Program-made: the position numbers and the translations under genes
Notes under the pieces: generated by a model
Seen by the model: only the letters and a program-made list of their open reading frames with translations
Databases searched by the model: none
Told to the model about the DNA's origin: nothing
Part shown: positions 24,996-34,018 of the stretch, one piece after another
Layout of the letters: every line of letters begins with the position of its first letter
How positions within the stretch are numbered: position 1 is the stretch's first letter
Assembly: GCF_000336635.1 (NCBI RefSeq)
Contig: NZ_AOLY01000007.1
Coordinates: forward strand, 123,413-187,412
Source: Haloarcula japonica DSM 6131
Lineage (GTDB): Archaea > Halobacteriota > Halobacteria > Halobacteriales > Haloarculaceae
DNA: 64,000 nt
Reading direction: 5' to 3'

Positions 24996-26381
24996 GTGAG
25001 CAGACGAAATAAAGACCAACTCAGAGATCTGCTTCGCTCGCTTACCCTCCATCCCCACGATAGACGACTCGCGTTTCCAGTGTTGTTCGCCGTCGGCACA
25101 CAGCTGTATTTTTTCCTGACAATCACACTCAGTACCCCTCGACCACCCATGGCACCCGACGCCGGGATCTTCGAGCATCTCGGCTGGTATCTGACACGCG
25201 GCGGTCGGCTGTACGTCGACGCCTGGGAACCGAAGTTGCCGCTGTCCTACGAGACGACCGGGATACTGGCATTGCTATCCGGTGGTGATATGTATCGCCT
25301 CCATCTTCTCAGCGTGGTGCTGATGAGTGGTGCACTGTGTGCGATCGTCGGACTCGTTGTGATACTCGTCTACGATGTCACCGGCGATGATCTCGTTGCG
25401 CCGCTGGCTGGCCTCTCGATGTTTCTGTTACCGGGGTTTGCCGTCCGTCCGGCGTATGGGTTCAAAGCGAAATATCTCCTCGTTCTCTGTGGGTTACTGG
25501 CGATATATCTGTACACGCGTGGCTACCCGGCACTGAGCGGTGTGGCTGCGGCAGCCAGCGTGGGATACTGGCAGGCTGGGGTCATCTTCCCACTGATTGT
25601 GGTCGGGTTAGCGATTCAACAGCGCGACACGCGGGCGCTTGAGCGTGTTGTCGCCGGCGGCCTCGGGTTTACCGTCGTTATGTTGATGCCGGTGTTTCTC
25701 CTCTGGCATTCAGCCTCGGAGATGGTCGTTCAGGTTCTCTTCGTACCGTTACAGACGGAGGAACACGCGTCGTTGCTCGCTCGGTTCGTCGCCGGTGTCG
25801 TCCACTTCAAATGGGCGTCACCGTTCGTCTTGCTCGGAGGGCTCGGCCTCGCTCACACCGCTCGATGCTGTTTCACCGAGCGTGACGGCGTTGTCGGGCG
25901 CACCGACTGGTGGATTCCGGTCGGCGCAGCGTGGTTCGCGTTTCTGATACTGTTCGTCGATTTCGAAACTGGCGGCTACACTGACCTCATTCCGGGGCTC
26001 GCGTTCGTCGCAATCGGTATCGGCATGATCGCGACGGTGCTTCGCGACCGACAACAGGCGCAGTATCTCGGCGTCATCCTTTCGCTGGTTCTCATCGTGA
26101 ACGTCGCCTTCCTCGGGAGCGTCGGTGTTGTTTTCACACCCGTTGAGACGCCGGGACCGGTGCCGATGTCGGACCTCGAAACCCACGATCTCCCAGCGGC
26201 CTATGACGAGGCCGAACCAGTACCCGACGTCCGGTACATCTACTGGCAACAGATCGAGCCGTCGACGTGTCACTATCGGCTCTCGGTGATGGAGTTGCGG
26301 TGGCTTGACCGAGTCGACTCGTCGGTAGACAGTCGCTGCCTCGACTTCGGGACCGCCAGAGCCCGACTCGGGAACGGGTAG
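24996..26381 (+). CDS. Polytopic membrane protein, possibly GT-C glycosyltransferase (DolP-mannose type)
   Basis: A 461-residue protein with about ten membrane helices. The early loop PDAGIFEHLGWYLTRGGRLYVDAWEPKLPL, with its acidic residue close to the membrane, is the pattern of GT-C glycosyltransferases using dolichol-phosphate sugars. An extracytoplasmic C-terminal portion (about 385-461) has paired cysteines. In haloarchaea such proteins complete surface N-glycans. The GTG start at 24996 is uncertain, since it is preceded by a short AT-rich stretch. Confidence 0.6.
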   Translation: MSRRNKDQLRDLLRSLTLHPHDRRLAFPVLFAVGTQLYFFLTITLSTPRPPMAPDAGIFEHLGWYLTRGGRLYVDAWEPKLPLSYETTGILALLSGGDMYRLHLLSVVLMSGALCAIVGLVVILVYDVTGDDLVAPLAGLSMFLLPGFAVRPAYGFKAKYLLVLCGLLAIYLYTRGYPALSGVAAAASVGYWQAGVIFPLIVVGLAIQQRDTRALERVVAGGLGFTVVMLMPVFLLWHSASEMVVQVLFVPLQTEEHASLLARFVAGVVHFKWASPFVLLGGLGLAHTARCCFTERDGVVGRTDWWIPVGAAWFAFLILFVDFETGGYTDLIPGLAFVAIGIGMIATVLRDRQQAQYLGVILSLVLIVNVAFLGSVGVVFTPVETPGPVPMSDLETHDLPAAYDEAEPVPDVRYIYWQQIEPSTCHYRLSVMELRWLDRVDSSVDSRCLDFGTARARLGNG

Positions 26382-26385
26382 CCAG

Positions 26386-27570
26386 TTACGACTCCGTGGA
26401 GTCGTAGTCGGAGAGTGATGTTTGCGTCGTTTCGACTGAGCCCGTAATGATGTAGGGGACGATAATCCGGAAGAACTGAGCCGCAAGGACCAGCAGGATC
26501 GGACCCAGGAAGATGCCGTAGAAGCCAAACGCAATAGGGCCGAGGATGTATGCGAACATCAGCAGGCCGACGTGGGTCAGATCGCCGCTGACGTACGGGC
26601 GAATCAGGAAATCCGGGATGGTATCGACGACAACCAGCGTGACCACGAGGAAGAGGACAACCCAGGCTAGGGCCGCCGTCTGTCCCATGATGACTGCGGA
26701 GACCGCAAGCAGCGCAGCGACGGGCAGATAGACGATTTTCATCCCAACCACGGGAATGAGGCTACCGATGCCAGTGAGTGCGCCGACGAGCGGTGCAAAC
26801 GGAACCTGTACTGATCCGGGAGCGACCAGATTGTACAGCGAGAACACGAAAATCCCGATAACGTCCGTCACCAGTGCGTTCAGGATGTTCCCGAAGAGAA
26901 TCGAGGACAGTTCCTCGTCAACCGCCGCCGTGTACTTGCGAAGGACACCCGACCCGTCAAAGGTGTCGAGGAACCAGCCGACAAGCCGTGGTCCGTCGGT
27001 AAGCAGGTAGTACGTTCCGGCAAACATGATGAACACGCGCAGCAGTAGCGACGTAAGCATGCTCACGGAGCCGATGAGCGTATCGGAGACTCGTCCCAGC
27101 CATGACTGGACTGTCGCGTTTTGCAACAGGCTGACCACCTCATTCGGCCCCATCGCCAGCACCTCTGAGAAGCCGAGGTCGGCGAGTGGCCCCGGCAGCG
27201 AGCCACCTTGAAGCTCCTGAAACTGTGAGAGGTACACCGCGCCCAAGCCACCCTCGCCGAAGAACGACTGTAACTCGGGGACAATGAGGACGATCGTGTA
27301 GCCGACTAGAAGCACGAACGGCAACAGGAAGAAGAAAATCGTGGCCGCCGCATGGACCTGCTTCTGGTAGGGGACGGCCCGATTCAGGAACGATTCGGGT
27401 AGCGGGAGCCGCCCGAGCCGTCGATAAATCGGTCGGCTGGCGTAGTACAGAAAGACGGTAAACACGAGCGTCGGAAGGAACTGGGACAGGACGAGCCCGA
27501 CCACGAGGAGGAGTGCTACGCCCGCGAGGGCAAAGAGGGCGCGCCGTCCGAGGTCGGTACTGTATTCCAT
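26386..27570 (-). CDS. AI-2E family transporter (PerM-like)
   Basis: A 394-residue polytopic membrane protein of the AI-2 exporter/DUF20 family. Paired N-terminal helices are followed by a long extracytoplasmic or amphipathic segment around 85-170, then VDEELSSILFGNILNALVTDVIGIFVFSLYN, and a final block PLVGALTGIGSLIPVVGMKIVYLP...PDFLIRPYVSG. These are the family's best-conserved regions. The transported substrate is unknown. It ends 4 bases from the stop of the gene at 24996, so the two are convergent. Confidence 0.85.
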   Translation of the reverse strand: MEYSTDLGRRALFALAGVALLLVVGLVLSQFLPTLVFTVFLYYASRPIYRRLGRLPLPESFLNRAVPYQKQVHAAATIFFFLLPFVLLVGYTIVLIVPELQSFFGEGGLGAVYLSQFQELQGGSLPGPLADLGFSEVLAMGPNEVVSLLQNATVQSWLGRVSDTLIGSVSMLTSLLLRVFIMFAGTYYLLTDGPRLVGWFLDTFDGSGVLRKYTAAVDEELSSILFGNILNALVTDVIGIFVFSLYNLVAPGSVQVPFAPLVGALTGIGSLIPVVGMKIVYLPVAALLAVSAVIMGQTAALAWVVLFLVVTLVVVDTIPDFLIRPYVSGDLTHVGLLMFAYILGPIAFGFYGIFLGPILLVLAAQFFRIIVPYIITGSVETTQTSLSDYDSTES

Positions 27571-27674
27571 ATGTTTTCAGTACAACATCTCGATAAAAAA
27601 TAAAACCACCGGTCGGCCCGATGATTTCTAGAGTGGGCGGAGCAAAATAGGCGGCGTCACGCTATCGGCTGTGG

Positions 27675-28094
27675 CTACAGCCCCTCAAACGTCGTTATCG
27701 CCTCCCGCCAGTCTTCGGGAATCGGGCGTGAGGATTCCGTGTCACGATCGTACGTGACGACAGTCGTTTCCCCGGTCGCAGCCACACCATCCTCGGTCCG
27801 GACCTCGTACTCGAAGGGGAAGCTCTTCCCACCCAGACGGGGAACCCGAACGGCAACGGCGACGGAGTCACTGATCTGGACCGGCTGAATGTAATCGACT
27901 TCGAGGTTCGCGATGACCATGCCAGTGCCCGACTCGCTGCCCGAGAGCAGCGCTTCGCCACAGTCGACCACGTCGTGCAGGTAGTCGATGCGAGCCTCCT
28001 CGAAGTAGGTCGCGTACGTCGCGTTGTTGACGTGGCCGTACGTGTCGATGTCCGTGTACCGGACCTCGACGTCCGTCGTGTACTCGAAGCTCAT
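27675..28094 (-). CDS. 4HBT-type hotdog acyl-CoA thioesterase
   Basis: A 139-residue hotdog-fold protein with the 4-hydroxybenzoyl-CoA thioesterase hallmark TDIDTYGHVNNATYATYFEEAR, where the Asp is the usual catalytic residue. Its ATG overlaps the stop of msrA (ATGA), so it is translated from the msrA transcript. The acyl substrate is unknown. Confidence 0.88.
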   Translation of the reverse strand: MSFEYTTDVEVRYTDIDTYGHVNNATYATYFEEARIDYLHDVVDCGEALLSGSESGTGMVIANLEVDYIQPVQISDSVAVAVRVPRLGGKSFPFEYEVRTEDGVAATGETTVVTYDRDTESSRPIPEDWREAITTFEGL

Positions 28095-28615
28095 GCCAGC
28101 AGTTCCGCGTGTTTCTCTTTGAGCTTCTCGATTTTCGGCGGGATGGTCAACTGACAGTAACTCTGGTCCGGGTTCTTCTCGAAGTAGTCTTGATGATACT
28201 CCTCGGCGGGATAGAACGTCTCCAGCGGCTCGACTTCGGTGACGATGTCGCTGTCGTAGCCCGGCTCTATTTCCTCGATGAGGGCTTCGACGGTTTCGCG
28301 CTGGGCCTCGTCGTGGTAGAACACGGCCGAGCGGTACTGCGTCCCAACGTCGTTGCCTTCCCGGTCTTTCGTCGTCGGGGTATGCGTCGTGAAGTGGACC
28401 GCGAGGAGGTCCTCGTAGCTCACCTGGTCCGGGTCGTACGTAATCTGGATACACTCGGCGTGGCCCGTTTCTCCGCGGCAGACCGCCTCGTAGCTGGGGT
28501 CGGCAACGTGGCCGCCGGCGTAGCCCGAAACCACATCGGTCACGCCGTCGATCTGCTTGAACACCGATTCCGTACACCAGAAGCAACCGCCCGCGAATGT
28601 CGCTTGCTCAGTCAT
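28091..28615 (-). CDS. msrA: Peptide methionine-S-sulfoxide reductase MsrA
   Basis: Repairs Met-S-sulfoxide in proteins. The catalytic motif GGCFWCTESVF starts at about residue 8, followed by the family blocks VVSGYAGGHVADPSYEAVC, GHAECIQITYDP and VGTQYRSAVFYHDE. Length 174 residues. The start is at MTEQATFAGG (28615), not at the upstream frame extension. The thioesterase gene follows with a 4-base overlap. Confidence 0.95.
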   Translation of the reverse strand: MTEQATFAGGCFWCTESVFKQIDGVTDVVSGYAGGHVADPSYEAVCRGETGHAECIQITYDPDQVSYEDLLAVHFTTHTPTTKDREGNDVGTQYRSAVFYHDEAQRETVEALIEEIEPGYDSDIVTEVEPLETFYPAEEYHQDYFEKNPDQSYCQLTIPPKIEKLKEKHAELLA

Positions 28616-28679
28616 CACCGGACGTACGTGCCCGGCGTACAAAACTCACTGGCTATGTCCGTTTCAGATAGGTACTGAC

Positions 28680-30317
28680 CTACCGGTCGACCTCTCCCAT
28701 GATGGTGTCCAGACTGCCGATTGTCGCTACGAGGTCGGGGATATATTCACCGCGAGCCATCTCGGACAGCGCCTGAACGTGTGAGAAGGAGGGGCCGCGG
28801 ATCTTGAACCGGGCTGGCTTGTCCGTCCCGTCCGAGCGGATGTAGATGCCGAGTTCGCCCTTCGCGGCCTCAACGGCGCGGTAGATTTCTGTGTCAGGGT
28901 CGGGCCGGAGCGTTCGGGGGACGTTCGCCTGTATCTCGCGGTCGTCCGCGGGCCAGTCCTCCAGCAGGTCGACGCACTGGCCGATGATCTTCGCGGACTC
29001 CTCTACTTCGCGCAGGCGCACGAGCAGGCGCGAGAAGTTATCGCCGCCCTGTTCAGTGACGACCGACCAGTCGAGTTCGTCGTAGTAGCCGTACGGGTCG
29101 TCTCGGCGGAGGTCGTAGTCGACGCCGGAGGCTCGCGCGACCGGGCCGGTACAGCCGTAGGCCTTCGCGGTTTCAGCCGAGAGGTGGCCCGTATCAACTG
29201 TCCGTAGCTGGAGGATCTCGTTGCTGGTGAGCATATCGTGGTACTCCGTGAGCTTGTGGGGTAGATCGTCGAGGAACGCATGGATCTTCTCGAAGAACGC
29301 CTCACGAGGTTCGGGCAGGTCCCAGGCGACCCCGCCCAGCCGCAGGTAGTTGAACATCAGCCGCTGGCCGGTCAGGTCTTCGAGGATGTCCTGGACGAGT
29401 TCGCGGTCCCGAACCCCCCACTGGAAGGTGGCGGTGAACTCCCCGACCACGTCCAGCGCGTAAGTCGCGACCGCGAGCATATGCGAGAGGATGCGTGAGA
29501 GTTCGCCGCCCATCGTTCTGATGACCTGGGCGTACGCCGGCACCTCGATATCGGCGATGTCCTCGGCCGCTCGGGCATAGGCCCACTCGTTCAACAGGCC
29601 GGCCCCGCCCCAGTCCCAGCGGTCCGGATACGGCATGATCTGGTGGCGGTAGGTACCCTGCTGACACATCTGTTCTTCACAGCGGTGGATGTAGCCGATG
29701 TCGGGATCGACGGCCGCCACCTGCTCGCCGTCGAGTTGAGCGTTCAGGTGGAGGACGCCGTGGGTCGAGGGGTGGTGTGGCCCCATGTTGAGGTGCATCG
29801 TCTCCGGCCCCTCACGGCGGTCTTCGAGCAGGCGCTCGTGCTCGCGGAAAGAGACGATCTGTGGCTGGTCCTGATTGTAGTCCCGGCTCAGTGGGTGGCC
29901 CTGCCAGGTCTCGGGCAGGAGAATGCGTCGGAGGTCGGGGTGGTCTTCATACTCGATGCCGACGAGGTCGTAGGCCTCCCGCTCGTGCCACGCCGCCGTC
30001 TGATACACGGGCGCGGCGGATTCGCTGGTTGGAGACTCTCTGGGCGTTGGGACGACGACCGAGAGTTCCTGTGTCGGGTCGTCGTAGCGCCGCAGATGAT
30101 AGATCGTCTCGAACCGGTCGGCGTACTCCTGGGCAGTCACGCAAGCGCAGTGGTCCAGCCCGGCTTCGGTTCGCAGCGTCGAGAGGACGGACTGTACCTC
30201 GTCGGCACGGATGACAACGGCGGGGGCGTTCTCGTGGCGTTCGGTAGAGAGGACGTGGTCGGCGATTGGCTCGATAAGCGGATGGACGTCGTCGGGTCGG
30301 TGGACTGTCTGGGCCAT
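28680..30317 (-). CDS. nuoCD: Orphan NADH-quinone oxidoreductase subunit CD-like protein
   Basis: A 545-residue fusion of the NuoC (30-kDa) domain (about 1-160) and the NuoD (49-kDa) domain (about 170-545), as in haloarchaeal complex I. NuoD blocks are clear: MGPHHPSTHGVLHLNAQLDG with the quinone-site His186, GYIHRCEEQM and CTGPVARASG. Where NuoD normally has DRxDY, with a Tyr that contacts quinone (Tyr87 in Thermus), this protein has DRWDW (Trp236). No other complex I gene is near; the neighbours are msrA and an HTH-10 gene. It is therefore a likely paralogue outside the main nuo operon, with an altered or lost quinone function. Confidence 0.88.
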   Translation of the reverse strand: MAQTVHRPDDVHPLIEPIADHVLSTERHENAPAVVIRADEVQSVLSTLRTEAGLDHCACVTAQEYADRFETIYHLRRYDDPTQELSVVVPTPRESPTSESAAPVYQTAAWHEREAYDLVGIEYEDHPDLRRILLPETWQGHPLSRDYNQDQPQIVSFREHERLLEDRREGPETMHLNMGPHHPSTHGVLHLNAQLDGEQVAAVDPDIGYIHRCEEQMCQQGTYRHQIMPYPDRWDWGGAGLLNEWAYARAAEDIADIEVPAYAQVIRTMGGELSRILSHMLAVATYALDVVGEFTATFQWGVRDRELVQDILEDLTGQRLMFNYLRLGGVAWDLPEPREAFFEKIHAFLDDLPHKLTEYHDMLTSNEILQLRTVDTGHLSAETAKAYGCTGPVARASGVDYDLRRDDPYGYYDELDWSVVTEQGGDNFSRLLVRLREVEESAKIIGQCVDLLEDWPADDREIQANVPRTLRPDPDTEIYRAVEAAKGELGIYIRSDGTDKPARFKIRGPSFSHVQALSEMARGEYIPDLVATIGSLDTIMGEVDR

Positions 30318-30377
30318 TTCAGTGGCCGTCCGTTCGCCGGCTGCCGTCCTCGACCTGTCCCCTCACGCCCGAGGTTA

Positions 30378-30386
30378 TTTTAAATA
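30378..30386 (+). promoter_or_regulatory. TATA box of HTH-10 gene at 30406
   Basis: The element ttttaaata lies 20 bases before the ATG, the normal distance for a leaderless haloarchaeal transcript. It supports the choice of 30406 as the start. Confidence 0.6.
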
Positions 30387-30405
30387 CCTCTGGGAACAGT
30401 CAGGT

Positions 30406-31083
30406 ATGAAGTACGTCACGCTCTCGCTGTGGATGGCCCCCGAGGTCCGCCATCCGATGCACCAGTTCGTCGTTGAGCACGACGGCTACGAGGCGAGCTA
30501 TCTCCTCCGGGGGAACGAGGTCGGAACTGACCTCCAGACGCTGTTGTTCCACGTTGACGGCTTCCCGCCCGAACCTTACCGGGCGGCGCTGGAACAGGCC
30601 GACACCGTCCGGGAGTACGCCATCTCGACGTGTCCCGACGAGACGTTCTACCTCTACGTACAGGATTCGCCGTCGGCGACCGGCCACGACCTCGTCGACG
30701 CACTGACGCGGGCCGGCCTGGTCATCGTCTCGCCGGTGGCCTACCGCGCCGATGGTACGGTCGGGCTCACGCTGGTCGGTCCGGGCGGGACGGTCCAGCA
30801 GGCAGTCGAGACGGTGCCCGACGGTGTCTCCGTCGACGTACGGGAGGTCGGGGAGTACGACAGCCGGCGGCTCGACACCGGGGCGGCGCTCACCGACCGG
30901 CAGTTCGAAGCTGTCGCCGCCGCGGTCGACTGCGGGTACTACGGCGACCCCCGCGAGGGCGGTGTCGACGACGTCGCCGACGAACTGGGCTGTGCTCCCG
31001 GAACTGCTGCCGAACACCTCCGGAAGGCTGAGGCCCATGTGATGGCTGATGTACTCGAACAGCGGCCCGCGTCGGCGGAATAG
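30406..31083 (+). CDS. HTH-10 (bacterio-opsin activator) family regulator
   Basis: A 225-residue regulator. The N-terminal sensor part (about 1-160) is of the type shared by haloarchaeal Bat paralogues and starts MKYVTLSLWMAPEVRHPMHQF. The C-terminal HTH-10 (LTDRQFEAVAAAVDCGYYGDP...ELGCAPGTAAEHLRKAEAHVM) binds DNA. It lacks the four-cysteine motif of the regulators at 11996 and 32700. It is divergent from nuoCD, which could be its target. Confidence 0.82.
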   Translation: MKYVTLSLWMAPEVRHPMHQFVVEHDGYEASYLLRGNEVGTDLQTLLFHVDGFPPEPYRAALEQADTVREYAISTCPDETFYLYVQDSPSATGHDLVDALTRAGLVIVSPVAYRADGTVGLTLVGPGGTVQQAVETVPDGVSVDVREVGEYDSRRLDTGAALTDRQFEAVAAAVDCGYYGDPREGGVDDVADELGCAPGTAAEHLRKAEAHVMADVLEQRPASAE

Positions 31084-31227
31084 TCCGCTCTGTCCGGGAA
31101 CCGCCGGAGCGGCTGACTACCGTGTACCTTCCCGAAAAACTATAAACACCGGAACAGTGCCTCCTAATGCTGGATTGCGAACACACCACAGGGGCCAGCG
31201 ATGGCCCAACTCAGGACGACACTGACT

Positions 31228-31704
31228 ATGGACACAGTAACTATCGACGACGTACCGGTCGAACGGAACCCGATGCAGGTACACGACATCCGCAAGCCCG
31301 TTTCCCGAAAACTCGGGACCGAGCATTTCGCGGCGAACTACTTCGAACTCGAACCCGGTGACTCCTTCTCGGGGAGCCTCCACCGCCACCACGACCAGGA
31401 AGAGGTGTTCTACATCGAACAGGGACAGACCACCTTCGAGGTCGGCCTCGACCGCGAGGAGGTCGACGTTTCGGGCGGCGAACTGATTCGCTTCGAAGCC
31501 GGCGAGTTCCAGCAGGGCTACAATGCCGGCGACGAGCGCGTCATCGGCTGGGCCTTCGGCGCGCCCGGCGCGACTCACGACTGGGACGAGCTAGAATCGA
31601 GAGCGCACTGCTCGGAGTGTGACGAAGAGACGACCCAGAGCGTCGCCCTCGCCGACGGCCGATTCGAACTCACCTGTACCGACTGCGGGAACGTTCAGGG
31701 ATAG
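31228..31704 (+). CDS. Cupin protein with C-terminal zinc ribbon
   Basis: About 158 residues: a cupin barrel, with the metal-ligand motif HRHHDQEEVFYIEQGQTTFEV and a second motif GGELIRFEAGEFQQGYN, is followed by a zinc-ribbon tail with two CxxC pairs (CSEC, CTDC) near residues 128 and 150. A tagged cupin of this kind may act as a sensor or as a DNA/RNA-associated enzyme; nothing shows which. An earlier ATG at 31201 is possible. A TATA-like ctataaac lies at about 31140. Confidence 0.75.
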   Translation: MDTVTIDDVPVERNPMQVHDIRKPVSRKLGTEHFAANYFELEPGDSFSGSLHRHHDQEEVFYIEQGQTTFEVGLDREEVDVSGGELIRFEAGEFQQGYNAGDERVIGWAFGAPGATHDWDELESRAHCSECDEETTQSVALADGRFELTCTDCGNVQG

Positions 31705-31829
31705 GACCTGCGTCTGCCGCTTGTGTGGGTAGAAACAGGCTTTCGGTGGTTTTGCATAAACAACCCCGTCGGTCATTCCAGCGAATGCTAGCCCACAATT
31801 CATATCGCATCGCGCCACGAAGCCCGGGT

Positions 31830-32624
31830 ATGTCACTGGCCGATTTGGAGTGGCGCGTCATCGGCGAGGAAACACGACCCGGACCGATGACGATGGCGCT
31901 GGAAGCGGCCGCTGCCGAAACCGTCGCTGCCGGCGGGCCGGCAACGGTGCGAGTGTACACCTGGCCTGATACGCTGTCGCTGGGCTACGGACAGGACCCC
32001 GACACGATTGACTGGGAAGCGTGTGAACGCGAAGGTATCGGGGTAACGCGACGGCCCACCGGGGGTGGCGCGATCTACCACGACAGCGTGGCGGACATCT
32101 CCTACGGCATCATCGCACCGGCCGAGGCTGTTCCGGGCGACCTGATGGCGTGCTACGAGCAGTTCTGTGGCCCCATCTTGGACGCGTTCGAGCGCATGGG
32201 TGTTGATGCGTCGTTTGCTGACGACGAGCGGTCGGCGGTCCACCAGCCGGCCTGTTACCTGCGACAGCTCCACCCGGCTCACGACATCGTCGGTCCCGAT
32301 GGTCGCAAACTCAGCGGGAACGCGCAGTACCGCCAGAAGGACGCCGTCATCCAGCACGGCTCCCTGTCTGTCTCACTACGGCCTGACCGCCATTGCGGCT
32401 GTTTCACCGCCGACCCCGACTCGGAGCGGTTCACTGGGCGCGTCGGGGCGATAGACGAATACACCGATATCGACCGCGCCGAGGCTGTCGAGACGCTTCG
32501 CTCGACGTTGGCCGAGTGGGTCGGCGCGACCGAGGGCTCGTGGACAGATGACGAACTCTCGCGTGCACGCGAGCACGCGAACGAGAAATATGATGCAGAC
32601 GAGTGGGTTCGACGGTCGCCCTGA
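31830..32624 (+). CDS. lplA: Lipoate-protein ligase A family protein
   Basis: A 264-residue biotin/lipoate ligase-fold enzyme. The motif RRPTGGGAIYHDSVADISYGI is that of LplA, and KLSGNAQYRQKDAVIQHGSLSV carries the catalytic Lys. It attaches lipoate to oxo-acid dehydrogenase E2 or GcvH proteins. The start is put at ATG 31830 since a ttcatatcg element lies about 30 bases before it; the frame extends upstream without family resemblance. Confidence 0.85.
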   Translation: MSLADLEWRVIGEETRPGPMTMALEAAAAETVAAGGPATVRVYTWPDTLSLGYGQDPDTIDWEACEREGIGVTRRPTGGGAIYHDSVADISYGIIAPAEAVPGDLMACYEQFCGPILDAFERMGVDASFADDERSAVHQPACYLRQLHPAHDIVGPDGRKLSGNAQYRQKDAVIQHGSLSVSLRPDRHCGCFTADPDSERFTGRVGAIDEYTDIDRAEAVETLRSTLAEWVGATEGSWTDDELSRAREHANEKYDADEWVRRSP

Positions 32625-32699
32625 CGCTGGCGGAACGGTTCTACGATGACGGGCGTACCGGGCCGTCACGAGCCGCGTACTAACCTGAAATATCGGGGT

Positions 32700-33449
32700 T
32701 CAGAGTGTTTCCTCTATAAACTGCGAGACGATGCGGTCCTCGGCAGTCCGGAGCTGATACTGCACGGTCGACCGGGGTTCGTCCAGTATCGATGCGAGGT
32801 CCTTGACTGAGACTTCCCGCGGCCGCTCGTAGTAGCCGTGGGTCACGGCGGCCTTCAGCACCCGCCACTGCTGGGGCGAGAAGTTCGCCGCGACCCGTTC
32901 GGTCGCCTTCCAGTTTCCGGCACTGGTAATGTGGGTCACTGAGAGTGTAACGCCATCGCGGAGGCTCGATTCGATTTTGTCGTACACCTCGCCGATTGGA
33001 TTGGACCCCGGATAGAGGACGCGCCAGCGGTACTCGTCGCCAGTTCGTCGGGATTCGAAGATGGCCCCTTCACTGACGTACCGGTGAAGGAAACTCGGTA
33101 GCGACTGACAGCCGCTGATTTCACGACGTAACGTGTACACTGTCCGCGACGTCTCCCCGCGGTCCAGCACGTGGTACGTCCGCGTCGTCTCACAGTTCAC
33201 GACGTCGAAACACTCGTTACAGCGGTCTTCGTCCAGAAAGACCTCGTCGAACGCATCCAGAGCCTCGGGCGTCCCTTTCGCGTGGTCCAGCCGCCACATA
33301 TGGTCGTCACCGACGAAGATGGCCGATGACCACACGGAGAGACTTTCGTACTGCCGGAACACGTCCATCAGGCTATCGGCTCCTGCGTCGAACTGCAAGA
33401 CGAACTCGAACTCGCGTGTTTCATCTACTTCGGCCTGTGATTCGGACAT
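32700..33449 (-). CDS. HTH-10 family regulator with four-cysteine sensor motif
   Basis: A 249-residue Bat-type regulator. The N-terminal sensor half carries Cys77-x2-Cys80-x5-Cys86 and Cys114. The spacing (3, 6, 28) is identical to that in the regulator at 11996 (Cys67, 70, 76, 104), and both share MWRLxxxxGxPEAL-like and YTLRRE/YSYRSE stretches. The HTH-10 domain is LAANFSPQQWRVLKAAVTHGYYERPREVSVKDLAS and onward. Targets unknown. It is divergent from the small membrane protein at 33661 over 211 bases. Confidence 0.82.
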   Translation of the reverse strand: MSESQAEVDETREFEFVLQFDAGADSLMDVFRQYESLSVWSSAIFVGDDHMWRLDHAKGTPEALDAFDEVFLDEDRCNECFDVVNCETTRTYHVLDRGETSRTVYTLRREISGCQSLPSFLHRYVSEGAIFESRRTGDEYRWRVLYPGSNPIGEVYDKIESSLRDGVTLSVTHITSAGNWKATERVAANFSPQQWRVLKAAVTHGYYERPREVSVKDLASILDEPRSTVQYQLRTAEDRIVSQFIEETL

Positions 33450-33660
33450 TTGGCTATTACTAATTTAGACCATTCCGCTATAAGTTAATTACTGGCCCAT
33501 CAAGTCCACTCTATCTTTTTAGTTGTCTTTTGATAAGCTACAGTCGTCGATTGACTGTGGGCCGTACGCCTCGAATGGTGGTCTACGGAAGCACGACTAG
33601 AGGACAGTTCTGACAACAGACCAACGTCACTGTTTTGTTGAACCCCAGTCAAGTGATGGC

Positions 33661-33978
33661 ATGGTCTCGTCCCCCGTTGATGACGGCCCTTCCGACACCT
33701 CCACCGACCCCCCGGCAACCGACGGCAGCGCCGCAGCCCTTTCCGAGGAAGAACTGTATGCGATTGTTCGTGTCGCGGCCGAAGACGCGGTGCTCGGCGC
33801 GCTCGGGACGCTCATGCTGGTCGGCATCGGAATCGTGCTGATTGCCACCGGCGCGTCCACACTGCTGGCAGATGTGACACCGGTTTCGCTGCTCGTCTCT
33901 GTCGTCTTCATCGGCTTTGGCGTCTATCTCACTGCATCGAGTCTCGGCGTGATCCCGCCCGCCCGTGAGTGGGTCTGA
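33661..33978 (+). CDS. Small two-helix membrane protein
   Basis: A 105-residue protein: a polar, acidic N-terminal 40 residues ([13 protein letters not shown]...), then two membrane helices ([20 protein letters not shown] and [19 protein letters not shown]) and a short tail. Typical of haloarchaeal DUF-like small membrane proteins. Function unknown. Confidence 0.6.
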   Translation: MVSSPVDDGPSDTSTDPPATDGSAAALSEEELYAIVRVAAEDAVLGALGTLMLVGIGIVLIATGASTLLADVTPVSLLVSVVFIGFGVYLTASSLGVIPPAREWV

Positions 33979-34018
33979 CTCCGGAACCTCTTTTGTCGGG
34001 CATCACCGACCGGTGTGC

